The notes below the pieces were generated by a model, which had not been told where the DNA came from, ran no database searches, and was given only the letters and a program-made list of their open reading frames with translations. Both the position numbers and the translations under genes were made by a program. Shown in pieces: positions 17,937-26,598 of a stretch of DNA of 64,000 nt. The DNA is taken from positions 61,729 to 125,728 of the forward strand of contig CAXTJQ010000013.1 in the NCBI GenBank assembly GCA_964244725.1. The letters run 5' to 3'. Positions within the stretch are counted from its first letter, which is position 1; every line of letters starts with the position of its first letter. The stretch is from Kumtagia sp964244725. Its GTDB lineage: Bacteria; Pseudomonadota; Alphaproteobacteria; Rhizobiales; Rhizobiaceae.

Positions 17937-18821
17937 CTATCCCAGCCCCCCGAGCCGCAGCTTGATTTCGAGAAAATCCTTCCAGGCAAGCTTCTTGTGC
18001 GCCGGGTTTCGCAGCAGGTAGGCCGGGTGAAGCGTCGGCATGGTCGGGATCGCGAGGCCGGAGGGGGTGGTATGCTCGCGCCATGTTCCACGCAGGCGCA
18101 GGATATTGTCGTCGGTTCGCAACAAGAATTTCGCCGCTGGCTCGCCGAGGGCGACGACTATTTTCGGTTCGAACAACTCGATATGGCGCTCGATGAACGG
18201 CCGGCAGATCTCGATTTCCTGCGGCGTCGGCTTGCGGTTGCCCGGCGGCCGCCACGGGATGACGTTGGCCATGTAGGATGAAGTCCGGTCGAGACCGATC
18301 GCGGCCAGCATGCGGTCGAGGAACTGGCCCGAACGGCCGACGAACGGCACGCCCTCAATGTCCTCGTCTCTCTCCGGCACGTTGCCGACGAACATGATCC
18401 CGGCGTCCGGATTGCCGTCGGCGAACACCAGGCTTTTGGCGGTGGCCTTCAGGTTGCAGCCGTCGTAGTCGGCCATGATTTGCCGCAAGGCGTCGAGCGA
18501 TTGCGCCGAGCGGGCGAGGTCGCGGGCGATCGCGGCCTGCGCCCCGTCCGGTACGGCGGCGGTCTGCGCGCGGGCCGCCGCCGGGGCCGCAGGCGTCACT
18601 CCGAACAGCGAGGTGCGCTTCCGTGCCCCGCCTGCCGCGGGCTTGTTCGCGGTCGGCGCGGTCCCCGGCCTTGCGCGGGCTTCGTCCCGTTGCGCCTTGA
18701 CGGCGGCGGTCTCGGCGAACCGGTCGACGGGTGCGTCGCCCATGGCCTCGTCGACGCCGGCCTCGGCGTAGAACGCAAGCAGATCGGCGAGATCGATGGC
18801 GGCTTCCGGCGATGAGGGCAT
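17937..18821 (-). CDS. Family 4-like uracil-DNA glycosylase with altered motif A
   Basis: A 294-residue DNA repair glycosylase of the UDG superfamily. Residues 1-100 are a low-complexity Ala/Arg-rich extension; the catalytic part follows. It has the family 4 blocks DIEGVPFVGRSGQFLDRML, NVIPWRPPGNRKPT and the HPAYLLR loop. Two features are odd: motif A, normally GEAPG, reads GNVPE here, and only two cysteines exist (in DGCNLKA and IEICRPF) where iron-sulfur members have four, the NVVKC position being IPW. It is therefore probably a cluster-less variant with uncertain activity. It ends one base after the convergent DMT gene. Confidence 0.85.
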   Translation of the reverse strand: MPSSPEAAIDLADLLAFYAEAGVDEAMGDAPVDRFAETAAVKAQRDEARARPGTAPTANKPAAGGARKRTSLFGVTPAAPAAARAQTAAVPDGAQAAIARDLARSAQSLDALRQIMADYDGCNLKATAKSLVFADGNPDAGIMFVGNVPERDEDIEGVPFVGRSGQFLDRMLAAIGLDRTSSYMANVIPWRPPGNRKPTPQEIEICRPFIERHIELFEPKIVVALGEPAAKFLLRTDDNILRLRGTWREHTTPSGLAIPTMPTLHPAYLLRNPAHKKLAWKDFLEIKLRLGGLG

Positions 18822-18860
18822 GGCCTGACAATCCCTCGACGAGCATCGGATTGCAAGCCG

Positions 18861-19511
18861 TCAGCTCGACGGGATGCGCGGGTCCTGAACGAGGTAGAAC
18901 TGGTTTTTGGGCGTGTAGTCGGTGATCAGGAAGGAAAAACCAGCCTCTCCGCCCGGATCGACCTTGCCATCGCGGAAAAGCAGTTTGTCGTAGGGCTCGA
19001 AGTCGCGGCTGAATTGCCGAAACGCGTCCGACGCGATGTTCTCCTTGCCGGCGTTGCGCTGGTCGAAGGAGAGACCATCGCCGAAGATGCTCGGCTCGCG
19101 GAGTTGTTCCTGAAGTTCGAGTTCGAATTGAACCCAGCCCTGGCCGCTGCCATTGCGGGTGAGAATGCGCATGTAGAGGATACCGTTGGCATAGTAATCG
19201 CCGGCGTCGAACGGCCGGATCGGCCGCCTCGTCCGTATGACGAGGGTCGCCGCCGACGATGAATTGAAGGTTTCGCGGATGACGATCGGGTCGGCCTTGG
19301 TGCCCACGCCGCCCACGCCGTCGATCGTGAAGCCGCCGAGTTCGTCGGAGAACGTGTAGGCGCCGGCAATCCATCGTCGGGCGTCATCCGCGCCGGACTG
19401 TGGCCGGGCGGCTGACGGAAACCCGGCCGCGAGCGCCAACCCAAGCGCCGCGATCCGGGCTATCCGGCTGGCGCGCGGCGGCGGGATCCTCGCGTGGACG
19501 AAAAACTGCAT
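18861..19511 (-). CDS. Exported protein of unknown function
   Basis: A 216-residue protein I do not recognise. The start at 19511 gives a good signal peptide (ARIAALGLALAAGFPSAARPQ), so the mature protein should be periplasmic or outer-membrane associated. The rest is polar and apparently beta-rich, with blocks YTFSDELGGFTIDGVGGVG, ETFNSSSAATLVI and LRNA-free aromatic-rich segments such as YYANGILYMRIL; the end reads DPRIPSS. No catalytic motif is evident. It lies just upstream of the glycosylase gene on the same strand (39-base gap) and is divergent from ETF-QO. Codon use agrees with the neighbours, so I take it as a real gene. Confidence 0.7.
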   Translation of the reverse strand: MQFFVHARIPPPRASRIARIAALGLALAAGFPSAARPQSGADDARRWIAGAYTFSDELGGFTIDGVGGVGTKADPIVIRETFNSSSAATLVIRTRRPIRPFDAGDYYANGILYMRILTRNGSGQGWVQFELELQEQLREPSIFGDGLSFDQRNAGKENIASDAFRQFSRDFEPYDKLLFRDGKVDPGGEAGFSFLITDYTPKNQFYLVQDPRIPSS

Positions 19512-19693
19512 GACGCGAGTATGGCCGATCGGGAACTCGGCGAATACGAAAAATCCCGCGCCCAATGCCGGTCGGCGGGATGGCGATTTGCCGCTTTCGC
19601 CTGTCGTACGTCGCGGTTTCGCGATGGTCGAGGATGCGCTATGCAGCCCATGACCGGCAACGCCGGATAGCGGCCAGGCTAGTTGGAGCACCG

Positions 19694-21406
19694 ATGGACG
19701 AGATCGAACGCGAGAGCATGGAGTTTGACGTCGTCATCGTCGGCGCCGGCCCGGCCGGTCTGGCCGCCGCGATCCGGCTGAAGCAGGTCGATCCCGAACT
19801 CTCCGTCGTGGTGCTCGAAAAGGGTGGCGAGGTCGGCGCGCACATCCTGTCGGGCGCGGTCGTCGATCCGATCGGCATCGACCGCCTGCTGCCCGACTGG
19901 CGCGCGGACGCGGATCATCCGTTCAGGACGCCGGTGACCGTCGACAAGTTTCTGGTTCTCGGACCGGCGGGCTCGGTGCGCCTGCCCAATGTCCTGATGC
20001 CGCCGCTGATGAACAATCACGGCAATTTTGTCGTCTCGCTCGGCAATGTGAGCCGCTGGCTCGCCGTGAAGGCGGAGGCGCTCGGCGTCGAAATCTATCC
20101 CGGCTTCGCGGCCGCATCGCTGCTCTCTGGCGACGATGGCGCGGTCACCGGCGTCGTGACCGGCGACATGGGCGTCGAACGCGACGGCGCGCCGGGCCCG
20201 GGTTTCGCGCCGGGCATGGCGCTGCTCGGCAAATATGTGCTGATCGGCGAGGGCGCGCGCGGATCGCTCGCCAAGCAGGCGATCGCCCGCTTCGCGCTCG
20301 ACAAGGAGTGCGAGCCGGGCAAATACGGCATCGGCCTGAAAGAGCTCTGGCAGGTCAAGCCGGAGCATCACCAGCCGGGGCTGGTCCAGCATTCGTTCGG
20401 CTGGCCGCTCGACCTCAAGACGGGAGGCGGCTCGTTTCTCTACCACATGGAGGACAATCAGGTCATCGTCGGCTTCGTGGTCCATCTCAACTACAAGAAT
20501 CCGTACCTCGCTCCGTTCGAGGAGTTCCAGCGCTTCAAGACCCATCCCGCGATTCGCGGCGTTTTCGAGGGCGGCAAGCGGCTCTCCTACGGCGCGCGCG
20601 CGATCACCGAGGGCGGCTGGCAGTCGGTGCCGAAGCTTTGCTTCCCGGGCGGCGCGCTGATCGGCTGTTCCGCGGGCTTCGTCAACGTTCCGCGCATCAA
20701 GGGCTCGCACAACGCGGTGCTGTCAGGCATGCTCGCCGCCGACCATGTCGCGGCCGCGATTGCCGAGGGCCGGCGCAACGACGAGCTGACGGCCTATGAG
20801 GACGCCTGGCGCGACAGCGACATCGGCGCCGACCTGAAGAAGGTCCGCAACGTCAAGCCGCTCTGGTCGCGCTTCGGGACGGCCCTGGGCGTCGGCCTCG
20901 GCGGTCTCGACATGTGGATGAACACGTTGTTCGGGGTCTCGCCGTTCGGCACGCTGAAGCACGGCAAGTCGGACGCCGCGTCGCTCGAGCCGGCCGCGAG
21001 GCACAAGAAGATCGTCTATCCGAAGCCGGACGGCGTGCTGACCTTCGACCGGCTGTCGTCGGTGTTCCTGTCCAACACCAATCACGAGGAAAACCAGCCG
21101 GTCCATCTCCAGGTCGGGGACATGGAGCTTCAGAAGCGCTCGGAATATCATGAATTCGCCGGACCCTCGGCGCGTTATTGCCCGGCCGGGGTGTACGAAT
21201 GGGTGGACGCGGACGGCAATGGCCTCGCCGGGGGACCGGCATCGGCCGCGAAGGGCGGCGGCGACCGCGGCGCGCCCGATCCTCGCTACGTCATCAACGC
21301 GCAGAACTGCGTCCACTGCAAGACCTGCGACATCAAGGATCCCAACCAGAACATCAACTGGGTCCCGCCGCAGGGCGGCGAAGGCCCGGTCTATACCAAC
21401 ATGTGA
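19694..21406 (+). CDS. Electron transfer flavoprotein-ubiquinone oxidoreductase
   Basis: A 570-residue membrane-associated flavoprotein that passes electrons from ETF (fatty acid and amino acid oxidation) to ubiquinone. It starts with the FAD-binding motif VIVGAGPAGLAAAIRLKQ (residues 14-31), has the ADP-ribose block GCSAGFVNVPRIKGSHNA, and ends with the 4Fe-4S domain: cysteines in RYCPAGVYEW and in NCVHCKTCDIKDP, followed by the family's GGEGPVYTNM terminus. I chose the ATG at 19694 because upstream in-frame sequence has no family similarity. ETF subunit genes are not in this window. Confidence 0.95.
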   Translation: MDEIERESMEFDVVIVGAGPAGLAAAIRLKQVDPELSVVVLEKGGEVGAHILSGAVVDPIGIDRLLPDWRADADHPFRTPVTVDKFLVLGPAGSVRLPNVLMPPLMNNHGNFVVSLGNVSRWLAVKAEALGVEIYPGFAAASLLSGDDGAVTGVVTGDMGVERDGAPGPGFAPGMALLGKYVLIGEGARGSLAKQAIARFALDKECEPGKYGIGLKELWQVKPEHHQPGLVQHSFGWPLDLKTGGGSFLYHMEDNQVIVGFVVHLNYKNPYLAPFEEFQRFKTHPAIRGVFEGGKRLSYGARAITEGGWQSVPKLCFPGGALIGCSAGFVNVPRIKGSHNAVLSGMLAADHVAAAIAEGRRNDELTAYEDAWRDSDIGADLKKVRNVKPLWSRFGTALGVGLGGLDMWMNTLFGVSPFGTLKHGKSDAASLEPAARHKKIVYPKPDGVLTFDRLSSVFLSNTNHEENQPVHLQVGDMELQKRSEYHEFAGPSARYCPAGVYEWVDADGNGLAGGPASAAKGGGDRGAPDPRYVINAQNCVHCKTCDIKDPNQNINWVPPQGGEGPVYTNM

Positions 21407-21503
21407 AGTCCGCCCTTATGCGGCGCCCTTTTTTTGGTTGTGCGCGGCATGGCGTGGCGCTAGCCATAGGCATGCTTTCCGGAATGGGCTTCGGAGAAGA
21501 TCG

Positions 21504-22100
21504 TTGCGGCGCTTGCTTTCGACCCTGATCGCCATGGCATTGCTGTCGACGGCCGCCGCCGCCGGCGTCGAGGTGAAATCCAAGGTCGAGACCTATCGGA
21601 TTTCGGGCGACAGCGGCATGGCCCTGGTGCAAGCCATGGACCGCCACGGCCCGCGTCACGGCTTCATGACCCGCGCCATCGCCCAGACGCGCTACTCCGT
21701 CGGCTGGGAACTGGGCTTCAAGAACACCGGCGGCAAGTGCCGCCTTGAAACGGCCGACGTGACGCTTTCGGTCAACTACCGCTATCCCGAGCTTGCGCGC
21801 GCCGCTTCGCCCGCGCTTCAGGCTAAGTGGCGGCGCTTCCTCGTCGGCGTGCGCAAGCACGAGGAAACCCATGGCAGGCTCGCGCGCCAGATGGCGACCG
21901 AAGCGCGCAACGCCGTCATGCGCGTCGCCTTCGCCGACGATCCGGGCTGCCGCCGCGCCAGGCGCGAAGTCACGCGCGTCGTGCAGACGACCTACGCCAA
22001 ATACGAGGCGCGCCAGCAGCGCTTCGACGCCTTCGAACATCAGCCCGGCGGCAATGTCGACCGGCTGGTCAGCCGTCTGATCAGGAGGGATCGGACATAG
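21504..22100 (+). CDS. DUF922 protein, putative secreted Zn-dependent protease (copy 1)
   Basis: A 198-residue exported protein of the DUF922 family. The start is a TTG at 21504, supported by GGAGAA (21493-21498) and by the signal peptide it creates (RRLLSTLIAMALLSTAAAAG). Family blocks are YRISGDSGMALVQAMDRHGP near the N-terminus, a C-x-L strand region, and a gluzincin-like HEETH (HExxH) in VRKHEETHGRLARQM, on which a protease role is inferred; activity is not proven for the family. Its 3' end overlaps the convergent EEP gene by 20 bases. A second DUF922 copy lies just beyond that gene. Confidence 0.8.
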   Translation: MRRLLSTLIAMALLSTAAAAGVEVKSKVETYRISGDSGMALVQAMDRHGPRHGFMTRAIAQTRYSVGWELGFKNTGGKCRLETADVTLSVNYRYPELARAASPALQAKWRRFLVGVRKHEETHGRLARQMATEARNAVMRVAFADDPGCRRARREVTRVVQTTYAKYEARQQRFDAFEHQPGGNVDRLVSRLIRRDRT

Positions 22101-23133
22101 CCGACGCGATCATACGGCGGGCCAACGAAACCAGCGCGCTGGAATTCTCGTCCGGCGCCTTGTCGTCGCGTTTCAAGGAAAACTCGACAAGCACCGGCAA
22201 ATGGTCCGAGCCGACATCGTCGAGCGCCTCGATCGAATGCACGAGCACGTCGCCCTTGGTCATGACCTGGTCGATCGGCAGGCCGGCGAATGCGAGAAAG
22301 CGCGGCAGACGCAACTCCAGCCATGTCGGGCCGGCCGACGGCATCAGGGTGAGGTTACCCGCATCGGCGATCCGGCGGACCGAATAGCTCCAGGGCGCCG
22401 CGTTGAAGTCGCCGGCGAGGATCGCCGTTTCGCCGAGTTCGGCGAAGTGTGGCGCCAGTCCGCCAATCTGCCATGCCTGCTCGAACGGCCACGGCCATCC
22501 GAGATGCAGCGAGGCGACCTGGACCGCGCTGCCGCCGAAAGCGACCGTCGCGACCGCCAGCGCGCCGCGATCGTCGCAGAACGCCTTCGCCCCGTCCGCC
22601 AACGGTCGCCGCGACAGCAGCGCGACCCCGTCGCGATGGTTGGGAAAGGGGCAGAGTATGCCATAGGGATAGGTGGGCCTGATGACCTGCAGCCTCTGCG
22701 CCCAGGACGCCGAGACCTCGTCCAGCGTCAGCACGTCCGGCCTCACTCTGCCGATCAGCGACAGGACCTTGCCGGTTTCCATATTGTCGTAGCGCAGGTT
22801 GAGCTGCAGCACGCGGTATTTCGGCTGACCCTCTTTCTTTGGGTAAAGCGGCCCATACGCCATCCCCAGCCCGGCGACGGGCACCGAACCGGACGCCGAG
22901 GCGATGGCCAGCAAGGCGCCGAGGATCGCGATGGCCCCGACCTTCAGCAACCGTGTGGCAAACAGCGGCAGCGATGCCGCGATCAACAGCAAGGCCAGAT
23001 GAACGCGCAGGTGCGAAAATGAATCGAGCGCCCGGTGGACGAAACCGAAATACCCTGCCACGAGGCATGCGGAAATCAGCAGGACGGGCGCCAGCGATGC
23101 GAATTCGCCCAATGTCGGTAAGCGCGGGACCAT
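22081..23133 (-). CDS. Membrane-anchored endonuclease/exonuclease/phosphatase family protein
   Basis: A 350-residue protein with three hydrophobic helices in the first 100 residues (LAPVLLISACLVAGYFGF, VHLALLLIAASLPLFA, VGAIAILGALLAIAS) followed by an EEP-superfamily domain. Motifs are LQLNLRYDN, LDEVSASWAQRL, LAGDFNAAPWS and the C-terminal GSDHLPVLVEF, which together supply the Asn, Glu, Asp and His residues of the metal site. The domain should face the periplasm. Members hydrolyse phosphodiester bonds in nucleic acids, lipids or phosphoinositides; the substrate here is unknown. It is antisense to, and flanked by, two DUF922 genes. Confidence 0.82.
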   Translation of the reverse strand: MVPRLPTLGEFASLAPVLLISACLVAGYFGFVHRALDSFSHLRVHLALLLIAASLPLFATRLLKVGAIAILGALLAIASASGSVPVAGLGMAYGPLYPKKEGQPKYRVLQLNLRYDNMETGKVLSLIGRVRPDVLTLDEVSASWAQRLQVIRPTYPYGILCPFPNHRDGVALLSRRPLADGAKAFCDDRGALAVATVAFGGSAVQVASLHLGWPWPFEQAWQIGGLAPHFAELGETAILAGDFNAAPWSYSVRRIADAGNLTLMPSAGPTWLELRLPRFLAFAGLPIDQVMTKGDVLVHSIEALDDVGSDHLPVLVEFSLKRDDKAPDENSSALVSLARRMIASAMSDPS

Positions 23134-23213
23134 GCCATTCCTTTAGGGCGAAATTTGTGTTTCGGACAAGGTCGAATGGGCTGGGTATCCGTGGGACGAG
23201 GAAGGCCCCGGCG

Positions 23214-23801
23214 ATGACTGGATGGGGCTCGCGGCTGATCGCGGCGACGATCTCCGCGCTCGCCTCGATCGCACCGCTCCGCGCGGCGGACGATGCCGCC
23301 GTCCAGGAGAAAACCTATCCCGTCACCGGAACGACCGGCGCGGGACTCTACGCTTCGATCGGCGAACGCGGGCCGGACGGCGCCATCGCCCATACCAGCT
23401 TCAGCCTGAGATGGGCGCGGACCTATGACGAGAAAGGCGGATCGTGCCGTCTCGTCTCGATGCGCCCGCTGCTTGCGATCGTCTATACCCTGCCCAGGCC
23501 GGCCGGAAAACTGCCTGTCGCCCTCCAACCGCGATGGACCGCCTTCATCGATGGCGTGCGCAGGCACGAGCTGGAGCACGGGCGCATGATTCGCGACTTC
23601 GTCGATGGCGCCAGCGCCGCGCTCGTAGGCTCGACGGCCGCCGCCGACCCGAAATGCGGCAAGCTCAAGCAACGCGTGTCGAGCCATCTGAAGCAGGCGT
23701 TGCTCGCCCATCAGGAGCGGAGCCGGCGGTTCGACCGCGTCGAGCATGCCGATGGCGGCGCGGTCCACCGGCTGATCCTCGCGCTTGTGAACGAGCGGTA
23801 G
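23214..23801 (+). CDS. DUF922 protein, putative secreted Zn-dependent protease (copy 2)
   Basis: A 195-residue paralogue of the gene at 21504. It starts with ATG at 23214 and a signal peptide ending near APLRAADD. It has YPVTGTTGAGLYASIGERGP, SFSLRWARTYDEKGGSC and the HExxH motif HELEH in VRRHELEHGRMIRDF, with a second paired-cysteine pattern like copy 1. Identity between the copies is low by eye, so this is an old duplication. Its start is 80 bases from the divergent EEP gene and it ends one base before the convergent AMP nucleosidase gene. Confidence 0.82.
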   Translation: MTGWGSRLIAATISALASIAPLRAADDAAVQEKTYPVTGTTGAGLYASIGERGPDGAIAHTSFSLRWARTYDEKGGSCRLVSMRPLLAIVYTLPRPAGKLPVALQPRWTAFIDGVRRHELEHGRMIRDFVDGASAALVGSTAAADPKCGKLKQRVSSHLKQALLAHQERSRRFDRVEHADGGAVHRLILALVNER

Positions 23802-23802
23802 G

Positions 23803-25305
23803 CTACTGGAACGGGGTTTCGAGGAAGCTGCGCAGCTTGCGCGAGTGCAGGCGGTCCATCGGCATGTCGGCGAGCTTCTCCATCGCCCGGATGCCGATCG
23901 TCAGGTGCTGCGAGACCTGGCGCTTGTAGAACTCGCTCGCCATGCCCGGCAGCTTCAATTCGCCATGGAGCGGCTTGTCGGAGACGCAGAGCAGCGTGCC
24001 GTAGGGCACGCGGAAGCGGAATCCGTTGGCCGCGATGGTCGCCGATTCCATGTCGAGCGCGATGGCCCGCGACTGCGACAATCGCCGCACCGGGCCGCGC
24101 TGCTCGCGCAGTTCCCAGTTGCGGTTGTCGATGGTCGCGACGGTGCCCGTGCGCATCACCCGTTTGAGGTCGTAGCCCTCCAGCCCGGTGACTTCGGCGA
24201 CCGCTTCCTGCAGCGCCACCTGGATCTCGGCCAGCGCCGGGATCGGAACCCAGACCGGCAGGTCCGCGTCGAGCACATGGTCCTCGCGGACATAGGCATG
24301 CGCCAGGACGTAGTCGCCCAGCGCCTGCGTGTTGCGCAGGCCCGCGCAGTGGCCGAGCATCAGCCAGGCGTGCGGCCGCAGCACCGCGACATGGTCCGTG
24401 ATCGTCTTGGCGTTCGACGGGCCGACGCCGATGTTGATCATGGTGATCCCGCCATGGCCGGGCTTCTTCAGATGGTAGGCCGGCATCTGCGGCGCGCGCG
24501 GCGGGGTCGATCCGGATTGCGCGCCGCTTTCGCCGGCCGGCGTGGTCAGATTGCCCGGCTCGACGAATTCGGTGTAACCGCCGCCGCCTTCCGCCATGAG
24601 ATTGCGCGCGAAGACGCAGAATTCGTCGATGTAGAACTGGTAGTTCGTGAACAGCACGAAGTTCTGGAAATGATCCGGGCTGGTGGCGGTGTAGTGCGGC
24701 AGCCGGTGCAGCGAATAGTCGATGCGCTGCGCGGTGAACGGCGCCAGCGGCCGCGGCTCGCCGGGAACGGCCTCGTAGGTGCCGTTGGCGATCAGATCGT
24801 CGGTGCCGTCGAGATCGGGAACGTCGAAGAAATCGCGGATCGGCCGCTTCAGCCGCTCCGCGACCGCGCCGTCGACATGCGTGCCTTCCAGGAAGGCGAA
24901 ATGCAGCGGGATCGGCGTATCCGATTCGGACACCGTGACCGGCACGTTGTGGTTTTTCATGATGAGCTGAAGCTGCTCGACCAGATACATCTCGAAGAGA
25001 TCCGGGCGGGTCAGCGTCGTCGTGAAGTGGCCCGGCGAGGGCATGTGGCCATAGGCCTGCCGCGAATCGCCCTGCGAATAGGAATGCGTGACGACGCCGA
25101 CCTCCGGATAATAGGCGCGATACCGCCTGTCCGTGTGCATGCCGTCGGAGATCGTTGCGAAGGACTGGCGCAGGAACTCCGTGTTGCGGCGGTAGAGGCC
25201 CTGCAGGCAGCGCACCGCGTCATGCGCATCGGTGAAGATTTGCCGGGCAAAAGGTTCCGGCGAGGTGATGGTCGGGGTGGGGTCGGGCAAGATTCGATTT
25301 TCCAT
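23803..25305 (-). CDS. amn: AMP nucleosidase
   Basis: A 500-residue enzyme that cleaves AMP to adenine and ribose 5-phosphate and so buffers the adenylate pool. It carries the N-terminal AMP-nucleosidase domain (YYPEVGVVTHSYSQGDSR, AYGHMPSPGHFTTTLTRP) and a C-terminal nucleoside phosphorylase-like fold (TMINIGVGPSNAKTITDH, LMLGHCAGLRNTQALGDYV, ALDMESATIAANGFRF). The Glu in ALDMESAT matches the catalytic/base-binding site of the fold. Length fits the family. The gene stands alone on its strand. Confidence 0.95.
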   Translation of the reverse strand: MENRILPDPTPTITSPEPFARQIFTDAHDAVRCLQGLYRRNTEFLRQSFATISDGMHTDRRYRAYYPEVGVVTHSYSQGDSRQAYGHMPSPGHFTTTLTRPDLFEMYLVEQLQLIMKNHNVPVTVSESDTPIPLHFAFLEGTHVDGAVAERLKRPIRDFFDVPDLDGTDDLIANGTYEAVPGEPRPLAPFTAQRIDYSLHRLPHYTATSPDHFQNFVLFTNYQFYIDEFCVFARNLMAEGGGGYTEFVEPGNLTTPAGESGAQSGSTPPRAPQMPAYHLKKPGHGGITMINIGVGPSNAKTITDHVAVLRPHAWLMLGHCAGLRNTQALGDYVLAHAYVREDHVLDADLPVWVPIPALAEIQVALQEAVAEVTGLEGYDLKRVMRTGTVATIDNRNWELREQRGPVRRLSQSRAIALDMESATIAANGFRFRVPYGTLLCVSDKPLHGELKLPGMASEFYKRQVSQHLTIGIRAMEKLADMPMDRLHSRKLRSFLETPFQ

Positions 25306-25359
25306 GGACCCTTATAAGGACTTGCTTCACCGTGGGGGAGGGGGTGCGGTCCTCATTCC

Positions 25360-25551
25360 TCAGCGGCGCTGCAGGCTCACCAGGAGCACGAACCCGGCGC
25401 CCGTCTTCTTCTGCGCCGGCGCCTCGATCCGCAGGCCCTGGTCGCCGGCATAGGACACCGCGACGATCGGCGAGAACAGCATGACGCTGAGCAGCGCGAG
25501 CCGGCAGGCGGTCGGGATGATCTTCGAGGCGGAGAAAGCGGGGCGGGGCAT
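25360..25551 (-). CDS. Small exported or membrane protein, unknown
   Basis: A 63-residue reading frame with one hydrophobic segment (CRLALLSVMLFSPIVAVSYAG) that could be a signal peptide or anchor, followed by a short polar tail ending in VSLQRR. I do not recognise a family. Support comes from codon use: almost every third position is G or C, as in the neighbouring genes. The start at 25551 (MPRPAF) is the best; in-frame extension to about 25602 is possible. It fills the 426-base gap between amn and the GST gene, which otherwise shows nothing recognisable. Confidence 0.5.
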   Translation of the reverse strand: MPRPAFSASKIIPTACRLALLSVMLFSPIVAVSYAGDQGLRIEAPAQKKTGAGFVLLVSLQRR

Positions 25552-25731
25552 CGTCGGCTCTCGCAGTCGGGTGGGGTGTCCTATGCCGGCAAGAATGCCC
25601 AACAGGCGCTGAACCCGCGCTGAGGCCGCCGTTCATCCGGCGTTCAATTCGCCGAACGCCCGCTCAAGCAAGACTGACTTGTGTTTCGCCGGGAGCGGGC
25701 TACTTGATCGGCTCATCACCGGAGAAAGCTC

Positions 25732-26436
25732 ATGGCCATCCAGACCCGTCCGATTGAGCTCCATTATTGGCCGACGCCGAACGGCTGGAAGATCTCGATC
25801 ATGCTCGAGGAACTCGGCGTCGCCTACGACGTCAAATATGTCGACATCGGCAAGGGCGAGCAGTTCGAACCCGCGTTCCTCAAGATCGCGCCCAACAACC
25901 GCATGCCGGCGATCGTCGACCCCGAGGGACCGGGCGGCGCGCCGATATCGGTCTTCGAATCGGGCGCGATCCTGCACTATCTCGGCCGCAAGTTCGGCCA
26001 GTTCTATCCGAGCGACGAGCGCCTGATGACCGAGGTCGACCAGTGGCTGTTCTGGCAGATGGGCGGTCTCGGCCCGATGGCCGGCCAGGCGCATCATTTC
26101 CGCCAATACGCGCCGGAGCGGATTCCCTACGGCATCGATCGCTACACCAACGAGGTCAACCGTCTGTACGGCGTGATGAACAAGCGTCTCGCCGACCGCG
26201 ATTTCCTGGCCGGCGACTATTCGATCGCCGACATGGCCTGCATCGGCTGGATCAAGCCGCACCAGAACCAGGGCCAGGACCTCGACGACACGCCAAACCT
26301 CAAGCGCTGGTTCGAGACGCTGCTCGCGCGGCCGGCGGTTCAGCGCGGCCTTGCCGTGGGCGAGGAACACCGCCGCAACATCGCGCAAGACAAGGACGCG
26401 CAGAAGGTGCTGTTCGGTCAGAAGGCGAGAGTTTAG
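25732..26436 (+). CDS. Glutathione S-transferase family protein (YfcG-like disulfide oxidoreductase)
   Basis: A 234-residue GST. The thioredoxin-like N-terminal domain shows LHYWPTPNGWKISIMLEELG and the conserved cis-Pro and ESGAIL region (NRMPAIVD, VFESGAILHYL); the helical C-terminal domain contains DYSIADMACIGWI. The T-P-N-G-W start of the active site resembles the YfcG/Ure2p-like group, which has glutathione-dependent disulfide reductase activity. The ATG at 25732 has GGAGAAAG ahead. An 8-bp tandem repeat begins 16 bases after the stop. Confidence 0.9.
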   Translation: MAIQTRPIELHYWPTPNGWKISIMLEELGVAYDVKYVDIGKGEQFEPAFLKIAPNNRMPAIVDPEGPGGAPISVFESGAILHYLGRKFGQFYPSDERLMTEVDQWLFWQMGGLGPMAGQAHHFRQYAPERIPYGIDRYTNEVNRLYGVMNKRLADRDFLAGDYSIADMACIGWIKPHQNQGQDLDDTPNLKRWFETLLARPAVQRGLAVGEEHRRNIAQDKDAQKVLFGQKARV

Positions 26437-26452
26437 GGGAGTAGGGGAATAA

Positions 26453-26508
26453 GGCAGTAGGGCAGTAGGGCAGTAGGGCAGTAGGGCAGTAGGGCAGTAG
26501 GGGCAGCA
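26453..26508. repeat. Tandem repeat, seven perfect copies of GGCAGTAG
   Basis: Seven uninterrupted 8-bp units fill 26453-26508. Degenerate copies flank them (GGGGAGTAGGGGAATA before, GGGCAGCAGGGCAGG after). It lies just behind the GST stop codon, in noncoding DNA. The unit is not a multiple of three, and the copy number could vary by slippage. Confidence 0.95.
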
Positions 26509-26598
26509 GGGCAGGAAAGAGGTTTGTGAAAAGAACAAATCTGCCTTCAAGGCGCATTGCGCAACCAATCCAGCGCTGCTTTCCTCCACTCCCCCACC

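Noticed and set aside
26453..26508. Tandem repeat as a CRISPR array
   Set aside because: Units are 8 bp with no spacers, and no cas genes are present.
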